63,389 nucleotides of DNA from assembly GCA_017848435.1 (NCBI GenBank), contig JAFEHU010000007.1, positions 1-63,389 on the forward strand, written 5' to 3'. The notes beneath the pieces are model-generated. The model was not told the origin of the DNA and did no database searches. It saw only the letters and a program-made list of their open reading frames with translations. Origin of the DNA: Burkholderiaceae bacterium. GTDB taxonomy: Bacteria > Pseudomonadota > Gammaproteobacteria > Burkholderiales > Burkholderiaceae_C. A program made the translations under genes and the position numbers. Position 1 is the stretch's first letter, and each line of letters begins with the position of its first letter. Below are positions 33,780 to 43,522 of the stretch, one piece after another.

Positions 33780-36700
33780 TTGCGCATTGCCAAACTGATC
33801 ACCCTGAACTGGGGCACGATTGACACCCGCGAGTGGCCGCTGGCAGATGCCACCTTGCTGACCGGCGAGTCGGGCTCGGGCAAATCAACCCTGCTTGATG
33901 CCATGCAAGCGGTACTGACGGCCGCACGCCAAGGCGTTTTCCATTTCAATGCAGGGCAAAACGAATCCAGCCAAAGCCGCAGGGGCGGCAAGGAGCCGCG
34001 CACACTGCATGCCTATGCCTTGGGCCAATGTGGTGGTGATGTTTTTTTACGCACACGCTGCACCAGCTATGTCGGCTTGGTGTTCGAGCCGTCCACAGGC
34101 GAAAAGGCCGAAGGCTTCACAGCGCTACTTGGCATCGACGCCCACGCCGAGAACGGGCGCGCAGATGGCAGCCGCCCGCAGTTCTTCTTGATTCGTGCGG
34201 CGGTTTCCATCGAGCACCTGGTGGCCACACCGAGCGCTACCAGCGCTGCAAGCACCACTGGCACACCTCGCCCGCTTAGCCTCAAAGAGCTGCTGCCCCA
34301 ACTACAGGTTCGCCTGGGCCTGAACCCCGATCAGCTCAGCCGCCATGAAGGCAAAGACAGCTACCTGCAACACCTCTATGGCCAATTGCTGGGCAAGAAG
34401 TTCGTGCCGGAAGGCGACGCCACCCGTTGCGCCCGGGCCATCGTCAAGGCCATGGCCTACCGCGAGATTGGCAACGTCAACGACCTTGTGCGCGATGAGA
34501 TCCTCGATGAGAAGGATTTCTCGCAGGAAGTGGGCAAGCTCCGCCAGCTGATGCAGGAGATCGCCCGCCTCAAGGCCGATGCCGAGCGCCTAAAACTCAA
34601 CATCGACCGCTTGCAGCTGGTTGACGATGCCGCCACAGACGTGGTCGACCTGCTGCGCAAACATGTGGTGTCTCTAAACGCCCATGCGCTGCGCCTGCAC
34701 CGCGAATGCGATGCCGAGCGTCTGAGCGTGACGCGGCAGCAGCAGCGACTGCTCAAACAAGCCAGCGAATCGCAAGGAAAGCTGGAAGCCATTACCCTGC
34801 AACGTGAACGCGTTACCAGTGAGTTGGCTGTGGTGCAGGGCGAGTTGAACCTGAGCAGCGTGAACCAGGAAAAGCAGCGCCTGGATGCACGCGCAGCCCA
34901 CCTGGCCCAGCAGTTCCACAAAGAGTGGACGCGGGTGCAGCAAGCGGCGCGGCAGATGGACCAAGTGCTGGGGAATGTGAGCCAGCTGTTGAACCTCGAC
35001 GTGTCCCCGCTGCCTGAGCTGCAAGAAGCCGTCGACCGGCTGAAGCCGGCCGCCCACCTGGCCCAGAAGCAGTGGGCCCCGGCACGCGAGCCGCTCATGG
35101 CCTCTGCCCGCCTGGACGACGATCTGGCAGCTTTTGAGCTGGAGCCTTTGGACCAAGCGTTGAAAGCCTTGGAAGGCGCCCTGGTTGGCACCGAACAATC
35201 CGTCATGAACGCCTTGATGGCGGCACGCAGCCAATTGCTGCAACAGCAACGCGGGCTGAAAGACGAGCAAGAGTCCTTGCGCGCCGAACAGAAGCTCTTG
35301 CTGCAAGGGCGCTCACCTGCACCACCCGATGTCCAGCAGGCCCTGACGCTGCTGGAAAACGAGTTGCCCGCAGCGCGGGCACGCATGCTGGCCGCCCTGA
35401 TCGAGCCCAAGCCCGGCAGCGCCTGGCAACTGGCCATCGAAGGCTACATGGGCCGCGACCGCTTCGCCATCATCGTAGAGCCCGACTTCGAAGAAAAGGC
35501 GATCAAGCTGATCAAGCACCACTTCGCGCGCCGCTCCCCCAAGATCGTGCAAGGCAGTAAGGCCATCGAAGACACGCGCGATGCGAGCTTGCCACCCCAG
35601 GCCATGCTCCACGAAGTGGTCTGCCAACACCCAATCGCCAATTCGTATTTACTGGCCCTGTACCGCCGCGTGCTCAAGGTCAACTCTGAAGCCGAATTGC
35701 GCAAGACCCCACAAGGGCTGATGCAACAGGGCCTGGGAAGCCGCGCCTACGGCATGTTTTCTTGCCTGGCCAACGAACAGGAACTGGCCTTTGGCATGGA
35801 AAGCCGCAAGCGGCGTTTGGCCTGGGTCAGCCAGCGACTTGATGCGCTCATCCCAGAGTTGAACAACGTGGGCAACCTCGATCGCTCATTGCAATTGGTG
35901 ATGGGCTGGTTCCAGCGCGTGGGTGCAGACTCTCTGTCGCAGGCGCTTAGCGAGGCACTGGACACACGCTTGCACCATGTCGAAGTGCAGCTGGACCTGA
36001 GTCGCCTGGACACGTCCAGCATCAAGGGTCTCATGCTGCGCAAGGCCGACCTGCAAGCCAGCCTGGACAGCTGCGCGCAAGAATGGGACATGGAGCAGCG
36101 AAAGGTGGGCGTACAAAACCAGGAGTTGGACAGCAAGACCAGGCGACTCAACGAGCTGGAAGCACGCCTGCCAGAGCTGACGCTTCAAGTCACCAACGCC
36201 AGCGTCTGGTTCAGCCGGTTTGTATCGGCCGCCTCGGGCGTGGTCACCGAAGTGCAACTGCAGACAGAGGCCGAAGAACTGGGCGCGGCCGAAGACCCCG
36301 TCACCAGCACCCTGGCCAACTGGGTTCACAACACGGCAGACAACCTGCCAGATCGGCTCAAGACCCTGCGCAATCACATCGCCACTTACTTGGCTGGGGC
36401 CCGGACGGACGAAGAGCGCTTTACTTGGACTGAGCCGCCGCGCCTGATCGAGCACATCGAGGCCATCTTGCAAGCCGTACAGAACGTTCAACACGCTGCG
36501 CGCGATCAGATCAGACGGCAAGACAGCATTGGTCTGGCCGAGAACGTGGCACGCCTTGAGAAGGCTGAAGGCACCTTCAACCACGTGTTTACCAGCGACT
36601 TCTGCTTCCAGGTGCGCCGCGATGTGAAAGATGGCTCGGCCGCCCTGCGCAAGCTCAGCAGCGAGCTCAAGGCCATCCAGTTCGGCGTGGACACCTACGA

Positions 36701-37406
36701 CGTGGTGCAAGACTGGGTGCCCCGGTTCAAGGCTTACTACGACTTCTTTGAAGCGCTGGATGCCGTCGTCGATCAGCTCGACAAAGACAAAGGCTCGATC
36801 TTCGACGCCTCTCAGCTTTCGCAACATCACCGCGAAACCGCACAAGACATCAAACGCCTGCTGCTGTCGCAAGACCAGATTGCCGCAGAGCGTTCGCTCA
36901 AGGAGCTGGCCGACTACCGCAACTACCGCCGCTACGACATCCACCGCATCGTCGGCGGTCACGCCACGCCGCTGTCGACATGGGGCACCGGCTCAGGAGG
37001 TGAGTTGGAAACCCCCTTCTATGTGATTCGCGCCGCCGTGCTGGCACACGCTTTAGGGCATTTCGGGCGGACAGCCAACGCCCCCGCGCTGCGCGTGATG
37101 CTGTCCGACGAGGCGTTTTCTAAGATGGACGAAAGCCGCTCGCGTGCCGTGCTGCGCTTCCTGTCGCAGAACATGGGCCTGCAGCTGGTTGTGGCCATGC
37201 CGACCTCCAAGTCCGGCGCGATAAAACCAGAGTTCGACAAGGAATACACCTTCTCGAAGATTCAGGCCCAAGCCGATGGACAGACCGTCTATCTCAGCGA
37301 GGTGCAAGAAAAGGACTTCAAGCGCGACGCCATGGCGCAATTGTGGGCAGACCACGCCCAAGTTGCCCGTGAGCAGGCTCGTCAGGCATTCGAGGCGCAG
37401 GAATGA
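33780..37406 (+). CDS. jetC: Wadjet JetC SMC-like ATPase
   Basis: A 1208-residue SMC-type ATPase. Walker A is in LLTGESGSGKSTLLDAMQAVL near the N-terminus, long coiled coils fill the middle, and the C-terminal head has an ABC signature (LSTWGTGSGGELETPFYVI) and Walker B (RVMLSDEAFSKMDESRS). The frame begins at TTG 33780, one base after the jetB stop; no ATG or GTG fits better because MRIAKLITLNWG is the conserved first strand. JetC extrudes DNA loops in known Wadjet complexes. Confidence 0.9.
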   Translation: MRIAKLITLNWGTIDTREWPLADATLLTGESGSGKSTLLDAMQAVLTAARQGVFHFNAGQNESSQSRRGGKEPRTLHAYALGQCGGDVFLRTRCTSYVGLVFEPSTGEKAEGFTALLGIDAHAENGRADGSRPQFFLIRAAVSIEHLVATPSATSAASTTGTPRPLSLKELLPQLQVRLGLNPDQLSRHEGKDSYLQHLYGQLLGKKFVPEGDATRCARAIVKAMAYREIGNVNDLVRDEILDEKDFSQEVGKLRQLMQEIARLKADAERLKLNIDRLQLVDDAATDVVDLLRKHVVSLNAHALRLHRECDAERLSVTRQQQRLLKQASESQGKLEAITLQRERVTSELAVVQGELNLSSVNQEKQRLDARAAHLAQQFHKEWTRVQQAARQMDQVLGNVSQLLNLDVSPLPELQEAVDRLKPAAHLAQKQWAPAREPLMASARLDDDLAAFELEPLDQALKALEGALVGTEQSVMNALMAARSQLLQQQRGLKDEQESLRAEQKLLLQGRSPAPPDVQQALTLLENELPAARARMLAALIEPKPGSAWQLAIEGYMGRDRFAIIVEPDFEEKAIKLIKHHFARRSPKIVQGSKAIEDTRDASLPPQAMLHEVVCQHPIANSYLLALYRRVLKVNSEAELRKTPQGLMQQGLGSRAYGMFSCLANEQELAFGMESRKRRLAWVSQRLDALIPELNNVGNLDRSLQLVMGWFQRVGADSLSQALSEALDTRLHHVEVQLDLSRLDTSSIKGLMLRKADLQASLDSCAQEWDMEQRKVGVQNQELDSKTRRLNELEARLPELTLQVTNASVWFSRFVSAASGVVTEVQLQTEAEELGAAEDPVTSTLANWVHNTADNLPDRLKTLRNHIATYLAGARTDEERFTWTEPPRLIEHIEAILQAVQNVQHAARDQIRRQDSIGLAENVARLEKAEGTFNHVFTSDFCFQVRRDVKDGSAALRKLSSELKAIQFGVDTYDVVQDWVPRFKAYYDFFEALDAVVDQLDKDKGSIFDASQLSQHHRETAQDIKRLLLSQDQIAAERSLKELADYRNYRRYDIHRIVGGHATPLSTWGTGSGGELETPFYVIRAAVLAHALGHFGRTANAPALRVMLSDEAFSKMDESRSRAVLRFLSQNMGLQLVVAMPTSKSGAIKPEFDKEYTFSKIQAQADGQTVYLSEVQEKDFKRDAMAQLWADHAQVAREQARQAFEAQE

Positions 37407-38602
37407 GTGCGCCGCCACCTCACCCGATTCTGATCAGGCTCGCCCACGCGTTGCTGAACAAGGCGGATCGCAGCCAGGGCCTTCGCATCGTCACGTTGAA
37501 GCTGGATGCCAAGGTGCTTCCAGAGCTTCATGCCACTCAGACGCCCGATGGGCTGGCCAGTATCGATGCGCTCTTGCAATCACTGGTTCAAACGGGCTGG
37601 GTGTCGCTGCGGACCAAGAAGCTCCAGACCTTTCAGACGCTGGCAGATCAAGACCCGACGCTGGAGCTCCGTGATGCCGATGCGTTGGCCTCGTGGTCGG
37701 ACCATCAACCCGAGTCCCCAAAGTGGAGCCGAGAGTTGGTCCAGAATCTTAGGGCGCTAGCTGTTCTGAACGTTCCAGATGCGCCAGCCTTGCTGGGCTA
37801 CCTCCAGCGCAGTCCTTTGCCTTGGTTTCAAGGCATGGATCACGTCGAGTGCGCGCGCACGCTCAATCTCCTGGCATTGGCATGTCGCTCTGAGCAATCC
37901 GTGTACGTTCGGCAACTGTCCGCCCAACACTTCAATGGCCACAGCAAGGTGCTGGACAGCCGCGAAGAGATGCTGCGATTGCTGGGCGCTCGTGAGGGGC
38001 AGTTCCTAGAGTCCCCCATTCAATTGCTGGTGAGCCTGCCCTCAGATTGGGCTCGGCTTCAACCAGAGCCCGCCGTCCTATTTATCGAAAACTTGGCGAC
38101 GTTCGAAGTCATGGCGGCTAGGCACCAGTCTGAGTGGACAAAAGTCGCACTGGTTTACGCATCGGGATATAAAGGTGCAGCAAAGCGTCTGCGCACGCCA
38201 CAGGGCAGTACTCTCTACTGGAGAGATTCAACAGCCGAGACAGATCGACTCGCGTTCAGAAAATGGCTGCATGTGAGCGATGCTGCCACGCAAAAATCCA
38301 CGATCGTCAACTTCTATGGCGACCTCGACTCAGCAGGCATGCAAATCCTCGCACATCTCCGTCAGACCTTTCCACACTGTCGTGCATGGCAGCCTGGCTA
38401 CGAGGTATTGTTGTCATGGTTGCAGTCCTCAAGGGGGCACCGCCCAAATTCAGCAGGCAAAGATGGACAGACAGACCCCGGCCTAACCGGGTGTGCTTAT
38501 GCCGATGCAGTGTTGCTACCCGCACTGAGGCAATCAGGACTTTGCGTCGATCAAGAGGTTTGGCCTGAACATTGGGCACAACAGCCGCTCCAATGGAAGT
38601 AG
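37403..38602 (+). CDS. jetD: Wadjet JetD Toprim nuclease
   Basis: A 399-residue protein coupled to jetC by ATGA. The N-terminal region matches the DUF3322 type and the C-terminal half is the Toprim-like DUF2220, with the catalytic Glu in AVLFIENLATFEV and the DxD motif in NFYGDLDSAGMQIL. JetD cleaves the plasmid once JetABC has extruded it. All four Wadjet genes are present and open. Confidence 0.87.
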   Translation: MSAPPPHPILIRLAHALLNKADRSQGLRIVTLKLDAKVLPELHATQTPDGLASIDALLQSLVQTGWVSLRTKKLQTFQTLADQDPTLELRDADALASWSDHQPESPKWSRELVQNLRALAVLNVPDAPALLGYLQRSPLPWFQGMDHVECARTLNLLALACRSEQSVYVRQLSAQHFNGHSKVLDSREEMLRLLGAREGQFLESPIQLLVSLPSDWARLQPEPAVLFIENLATFEVMAARHQSEWTKVALVYASGYKGAAKRLRTPQGSTLYWRDSTAETDRLAFRKWLHVSDAATQKSTIVNFYGDLDSAGMQILAHLRQTFPHCRAWQPGYEVLLSWLQSSRGHRPNSAGKDGQTDPGLTGCAYADAVLLPALRQSGLCVDQEVWPEHWAQQPLQWK

Positions 38603-38666
38603 CTCCGCTGACCACCTGCATATCACCTTACTTCCAATTCCACTCCAAGTATTCACGTATCAGCCT

Positions 38667-39443
38667 ATGGACTGCCCACATGCGCTAGTTGAACCCGCCC
38701 TAGATAGGTGGGCGGAATGCCATTGGCATTTGCATCAGATGGAAGCGAATTACCATCAGCCGGATGGATTTCGATATGCACTCAACGGCTTCATTCGTGC
38801 TTTCAATGAAGTCCCTCAACTGCTGAAGATGCAAATTCAGAATCACTCTGACTTGAGAAACGAAGTTGAGCCGGCCTTTAATACCCTGCGCGAGAGTGAT
38901 CTCTATAAGGTGCTGACTACGACAAGGAATTTCTTGGTGCATCGGGGGATGCTTGAACTTGAAAGCCGAGGCAGTGCAGGAACAACGGAGGGGCGCAAGG
39001 TCAAGATCTCCTTCCCGTTCAGGGTTCACCCATGGGAAAGCAGCGACGAGGCCTACGTTCGCTACAAAGAGGTGTGTCGGACTGAGAAAATGATGCGCGG
39101 TCTGATTGGTCCAGATTGCGATTCTGCCCCGGCGATATGGCGCACTTGGATCATCAAAGAATTCCCAGGGCGAGATCTCTTGGACGTCGTGTTCGAGGCC
39201 TGGACAAGGCTTGGCGAAGTACTGTCCGCGACGGTGCAGGCTCGAGGAGGTGAGCCCTGGGATCTAAGCATGCCATGTCGCCACGACCCTGAATCTGTAA
39301 AGATAAAGCACTTCAGTCAGCACGAATTCTTTCTCGATGTTGATGGCATCGACCTAAAAGAAGAAGAGCTTAAGTGGCTCAAGGAGAAAGCGCGTCAAAT
39401 CGCCGAGAGTGGCATACAGCCCATCTCGCCCTCCGGAAAGTAG
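38667..39443 (+). CDS. HEPN-like protein after Wadjet
   Basis: A 258-residue helical protein. The first half (RYALNGFIRAFNEVPQLLKMQIQNH) leads to RNFLVH (about 87-92), the R-x4-H motif of HEPN ribonucleases. The C-terminal half is acidic and has a Lys/Glu helix. It lies 64 bp after jetD on the same strand. It could be an accessory effector or an independent HEPN gene; no partner nucleotidyltransferase is adjacent. Confidence 0.55.
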   Translation: MDCPHALVEPALDRWAECHWHLHQMEANYHQPDGFRYALNGFIRAFNEVPQLLKMQIQNHSDLRNEVEPAFNTLRESDLYKVLTTTRNFLVHRGMLELESRGSAGTTEGRKVKISFPFRVHPWESSDEAYVRYKEVCRTEKMMRGLIGPDCDSAPAIWRTWIIKEFPGRDLLDVVFEAWTRLGEVLSATVQARGGEPWDLSMPCRHDPESVKIKHFSQHEFFLDVDGIDLKEEELKWLKEKARQIAESGIQPISPSGK

Positions 39444-39668
39444 TTGGCTGAACCTGGATACAGTCCTGGCGCTGAACACCTATGAGCCTAAAGAGCAGGA
39501 CTGGGCTCTACCTGATCACTACGAGCTTCTACCGGCAGAAAAGTTGCTAGTGCCGACACAAAAGCGGCAAGGGGTAAAGGGGCGCGTGGAGTCCAATGTG
39601 TGCAAGAAAACACTTTAGTGCTGACTGATCAACACACTAGATCCTAAAAAAAATCATTACTGAAAACT

Positions 39669-40211
39669 ATGTCTCTTCTATCGTCGCTCGTTTCTTTTAT
39701 CTCCGGTGAATGGATGCTATCTCGTGGCCGACCCAACGGTGGCGACGTTGTTATCTTTCGAACACTTTGGGTAGGCACTATCCTCATAGTTATCTTCGCC
39801 GCTATTAAGGTGACTGAGCAGCCAACCACATCAGTATGTGCATTTGTTTGCGCCACTTGGACGGAATTGCTTTGTATAGTGCGAAGTACTCAGGGGCCGG
39901 TCATGTACGGCGCAGTCTATGCTGCCTTGTATGCGCGATTCACATCACAGTGGTTATACATGGCCAATCTCTATAACCAGATTAAACAAGCCGAGATCAC
40001 TGCACAAAAGCCGCTTCGCAAAGTAGCACTATCTCAATGGAAAGCTGGGTACATAGAAGATGCCTACGTAACGCATATGGCAACCAAACCGATGGTGGCT
40101 GGCGTGATACGCGCTTGGTACTCAGATCCCTACGTCCAAGACGCATTTGCCAAACATACAACAGATCATCGAAAAATACTCAACTGGCTTGCTGAGCACA
40201 AAGTCCTCTAA
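39669..40211 (+). CDS. small membrane protein of unknown function
   Basis: A 180-residue protein with a likely membrane helix near residues 32-47 (LWVGTILIVIFAAIKV) and a second hydrophobic stretch near 75-100. The C-terminal half is soluble and helical. It is AT-richer than the Wadjet genes. No family is recognised; the gene is followed by IS remnants. Confidence 0.5.
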   Translation: MSLLSSLVSFISGEWMLSRGRPNGGDVVIFRTLWVGTILIVIFAAIKVTEQPTTSVCAFVCATWTELLCIVRSTQGPVMYGAVYAALYARFTSQWLYMANLYNQIKQAEITAQKPLRKVALSQWKAGYIEDAYVTHMATKPMVAGVIRAWYSDPYVQDAFAKHTTDHRKILNWLAEHKVL

Positions 40212-40314
40212 GTCAGACACTAGACTTCGTATTCAGATCTGCAATATCGCATCAAACAGCTTAGGGCAACGCTGAACAAGTCCACCGCGAAGCATTCTTG
40301 ATCGTTGAGTGTTG
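40212..40314. other. IS5-type end region
   Basis: About 100 bp before the transposase remnant. AGGGCAACGCTGAACAAGTCC at about 40263-40283 resembles the terminal repeat of IS5-group elements. The matching right end is missing. Confidence 0.35.
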
Positions 40315-40957
40315 ATGTAACAACAAACACTTGCTGCGGCGGCCGATCAAGGCGCTGGATTCGAGCAGTACCGGCGTGCGACCAAGCGAGATGTGTTCCT
40401 GGCGACGATGGAGCGGATCGTGCCGTGGCAGGAGATGTGCGCAGTCATTGATCCGCACTACCCCAAGCCTGGCAATGGTCGCCCGCCAGTGCGGTTGGAG
40501 CGCATGCTACGCATGTACTTCGTGCAGCACTGGTTCAACCTGGCCGACGAGGCCTGCGAGGAAGCACTTCTGGACAGCACAGCGCTGCGCCGCTTCGTTG
40601 GGATCGACCTGGGGTCTGAGCGGGTGCCCGATGGCACGACGCTGTTGAAGCTCCGCAGGCTCTTGGAGCGGCACCAGTTGGGCGAGAGGCTGTTTGCTGC
40701 GGTCGGCCAAGTGTTGCAACAAAGGGGCTTGAAGGTGGGAGTCGGCACGATCGTAGACGCCACCATCATCGGCGCGCCCAGCGCCACCAAAAACGCAGAC
40801 AAAGCCAGAGACCCCGAGATGCACCAGACCAGGAAAGGCCAGCAGTGGTACTTCGGCATGTAGCTGCACATCGGCGTGGACAGCCGCACCGGGCTGGCCC
40901 ACAGCGCGGTGGTGACGGCGGCCAGCCACACGCCAATGCCGTCGTGCACCAGCACCT
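40315..40957 (+). pseudogene. IS5-family transposase, broken
   Basis: The frame reads ATG TAA CAA CAA ACA, so codon 2 is a stop. After it the protein continues as LAAAADQGAGFEQYRRATKRDVF, then RPPVRLERMLRMYFVQHWFNLADEA, GTIVDATIIGAPSATKN and QQWYFGM*, with a second stop at 40861. This is the N-terminal two-thirds of an IS5/ISL2-like DDE transposase; the DATIIGAPS motif carries the first catalytic Asp. The 3' third is lost where the SRAP remnant begins. Confidence 0.75.
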
Positions 40958-41333
40958 TCAGTCGCATACGTCCCAAACACAAAACTCAATGGGTACCCCC
41001 GCCCGCTTGTCTGGCGGGATCGCCCCATCCGGCTTGTGCATCAAGCTCAACAACGGATGCCCATCGCAGTTCTGGGTGATCATGGTGAAGTTCGGCACCA
41101 CCTCGCCGGTTTCAGCATCGGTCCATTCGCTCCACAGACCCGCCAGGTCCCACGGCACTCCAATCGGCCCGCCAAAAACGCCACCAAATGTTCTTGCGAA
41201 AGCCATCCATACTTGTCTTCATTGAAAACTCGTTAGAGCGCCCGATGCAGCGCCTCGTCCGGCAAGGCTTGCTTCTATTCAGTCGTAGACCACCTTCATA
41301 GGCGTCAGATGGGAAAGCCAGCCTCTCGGGCAA
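40958..41333 (-). pseudogene. SRAP (YedK/HMCES-like) C-terminal remnant
   Basis: The minus-strand frame from 41206 reads GVPWDLAGLWSEWTD, NFTMITQNCDGHPLLSLMHKPD and PPDKRAGVPIE. This is the C-terminal part of an SOS response-associated peptidase, which crosslinks abasic sites. The catalytic N-terminal Cys and most of the fold are missing, and the end runs into the transposase fragment. Upstream sequence is in another frame. It is a dead fragment. Confidence 0.65.
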
Positions 41334-42132
41334 AGTAGCGACTCATGCCGACGTACTGCCGACCGTTACCACACATCTTCTGCACTTGCCGTTCGGCTCT
41401 CTTCTTGGACGCCGTCTTGCCGTTCTGCCAGACGTACAGTGTGAATTGGAGCTCGTCGTAGATCACGAAGCGGCTTCGCGTGAGCGTCTCGCGATTGAGA
41501 CCTAAATACTGGACCGCGGCGTTGACAGCCCTCTTGGCACGCGGCTTGGCGCCTATTGGTGCGACCAAATGTACTTCCTGGTTGACTTCGGAAACGGCCC
41601 AACCAAAAAGAGTCTCCGGATCCTCGAGATACGGGTTGGGCAGGTCAGCGTCTTCCTTGAACCATTTCGTCAGGAGCTCGACGTCCGTCGCGGACACGGG
41701 ATCAGGACAGATTCCAGCAATCAGCTTCCTCAATGCCGCACCTGCCGGCAGTTCTGCGGGTACCCTCGGCCCCTTCAAGGTGACACCGGTGACCGGGAAC
41801 TCGTCGCTCTTATATGTCTGGTTGCACAGCTGACAGGAGAAGTTGTAGTTGTCGACGCACAAGGCGAGCCACCAGTAGATTGACTTGGGCCGGAAGTGCT
41901 CGACGTCCCCATGCGCTACTTTTTCCGTGTCGGATTCACAGTAAGCACACTTTCCGAAGCTCTCGGCTTTAAGCGTGTCCTTGGCCTTCTTCCAATCGCC
42001 GATGGTCCCTTCGAACTCCATGGCATCGCCATCCTGGATTCGAGCCTCCACGAGGCGAATAAGCTTGGTGAAGAGCTTTTGTCCAGTGAAATCTGTATGG
42101 ACCCTGGTACGGTCCCTGGTCAACTTGATCAT
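41305..42132 (-). CDS. ptuB: HNH nuclease, Septu PtuB-like
   Basis: A 275-residue HNH endonuclease. The metal-site region CAYCESDTEKVAHGDVEHFRPK followed by WLALCVDNYNFSCQLCNQTYKSD is the PtuB-type HNH with two CxxC pairs. It follows the ATPase gene by 7 bp on the same strand. In Septu systems the ATPase PtuA controls PtuB, which cuts nucleic acid during phage infection. Confidence 0.8.
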   Translation of the reverse strand: MIKLTRDRTRVHTDFTGQKLFTKLIRLVEARIQDGDAMEFEGTIGDWKKAKDTLKAESFGKCAYCESDTEKVAHGDVEHFRPKSIYWWLALCVDNYNFSCQLCNQTYKSDEFPVTGVTLKGPRVPAELPAGAALRKLIAGICPDPVSATDVELLTKWFKEDADLPNPYLEDPETLFGWAVSEVNQEVHLVAPIGAKPRAKRAVNAAVQYLGLNRETLTRSRFVIYDELQFTLYVWQNGKTASKKRAERQVQKMCGNGRQYVGMSRYFAREAGFPI

Positions 42133-42139
42133 GGCGCCC

Positions 42140-43522
42140 TCAATCCGCCTTCTTGGCGCTGGGGAGCTTTGCTGGTGCTTTCTTAAGTGTCGGCTTCTTG
42201 GCTGTTGCCACCCTTACAGCAGACGCAGCGCTGGCTTTAGGCGTCGCACGCAACCTGGGTCTCGCCAGATGCTCCCCGGGCAATAGCTGCTTCAAGGTCC
42301 GCTGGACCGCCATAGCAGACGCCAATGCGGGAACCTCAGCAGATGGTAGCGGCGTCGTTCCTTCCAATTCCTCAGCTATGTGGTCCAGGCGTTTCATTTG
42401 GGCCGCAGTCTTGGCACCTGGTGCCAGTTCGATCGTGCGAGCCTCTTGGCGCAAAGCAGCAACTCTTGGTGAGTCCAGCGTGTCCAGGCCGATCAGCGGC
42501 GAGAGGAACAGCTCCGACAATCGAAGCTTGCTCGGATCGCCCTTGAAGGGTATCAGCGCCGGCGGCTTCCTGCCTTCGCGCTTAACCACGAAAAGCTCGC
42601 CCTCGCCGCATTGCTGCACCGAAAGCGGTGAGTGTGTCGTCGCAATAATCTGGAGCTTTGGAAATGCTTTGTTCAGGAAGTCGACGAAGTTTCGCTTCCA
42701 GACCGGGTGAAGGTGAAGATCCATCTCGTCGATGAGCAGCACACCGCGTGCACTGAGCGGCTTTTCCCAATCACCGAATATCTCTGTCATCCGGTATAGG
42801 ATGTCTCCTGCCCAGGCGGCCATGGCCTGGTAGCCCTCGGACAGATTACGCAGGGGGACGATGCCGTCCTGCGTTTCCATCAGGATGCGGCGTCCCTTCT
42901 TGTCGATGCCATTAAAGGACATTCCAGGCAACAGTGACTTCAGTGCCTCCGCGATGACGGTTCTGCCTTTCTCGCCTTCACGGTAATCCAACTCCATGGC
43001 CCACTGCTCCAGGCTCATCAACTCTGTGGCTGAGGAAAACAGCGTGCTGACGTTGGCGGCACGGCTCAGGCCAGACCCCCGGCTATGAGAGCGCAGTTCA
43101 GTGTCCGGTGGACGCCGAAATGCGCCGTAGCCGGCCATGAAGTAGTTCCGATCGGCCTTGATGACGGCCGCATCGAGTGCAGCGAGCCCCTCCTGGTTTC
43201 GGCGAATGATGGAGTCTCGTCGGTCGCCGCGGCGGATTTCCAGCGACAAGGTGCGCCTTTCGCCTGTCGCCGTTGAAATCTCAGCGCGAACCTTCGCGAC
43301 ATTGGCTTGGTTGTGGATCCATTCGTCTACGTCGACCAGCAATTCCGAAAGCGCATCGGATCCGGCGAGCACTAGGCCGATCGCCTTCAGGACCGTCGAC
43401 TTTCCGCAACCGTTTTCTCCGAGCAGCACGGTCCACCGCCGCGTGCCTGGGCCACTGCCGAAATCAAGTGTCAGTTTTCGGATGGCGCGCAGATTTTCTA
43501 TCTCGATGCGGTTCAGATACAT
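42140..43522 (-). CDS. ptuA: AAA_21-type ATPase, Septu PtuA-like
   Basis: A 460-residue ABC-type ATPase. Walker A is VLLGENGCGKSTVLKA, the signature is LSEGYQAMAAWAGD, Walker B is GVLLIDEMDLHLHP and the H-loop is IIATTHSPL. The C-terminal 50 residues are a Lys/Ala/Pro-rich tail (AKKPTLKKAPAKLPSAKKA), probably for binding nucleic acid. ATG 43522 has GGAG upstream; a GTG at 43537 is an alternative. Together with the HNH gene it forms a Septu-like pair. Confidence 0.82.
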   Translation of the reverse strand: MYLNRIEIENLRAIRKLTLDFGSGPGTRRWTVLLGENGCGKSTVLKAIGLVLAGSDALSELLVDVDEWIHNQANVAKVRAEISTATGERRTLSLEIRRGDRRDSIIRRNQEGLAALDAAVIKADRNYFMAGYGAFRRPPDTELRSHSRGSGLSRAANVSTLFSSATELMSLEQWAMELDYREGEKGRTVIAEALKSLLPGMSFNGIDKKGRRILMETQDGIVPLRNLSEGYQAMAAWAGDILYRMTEIFGDWEKPLSARGVLLIDEMDLHLHPVWKRNFVDFLNKAFPKLQIIATTHSPLSVQQCGEGELFVVKREGRKPPALIPFKGDPSKLRLSELFLSPLIGLDTLDSPRVAALRQEARTIELAPGAKTAAQMKRLDHIAEELEGTTPLPSAEVPALASAMAVQRTLKQLLPGEHLARPRLRATPKASAASAVRVATAKKPTLKKAPAKLPSAKKAD

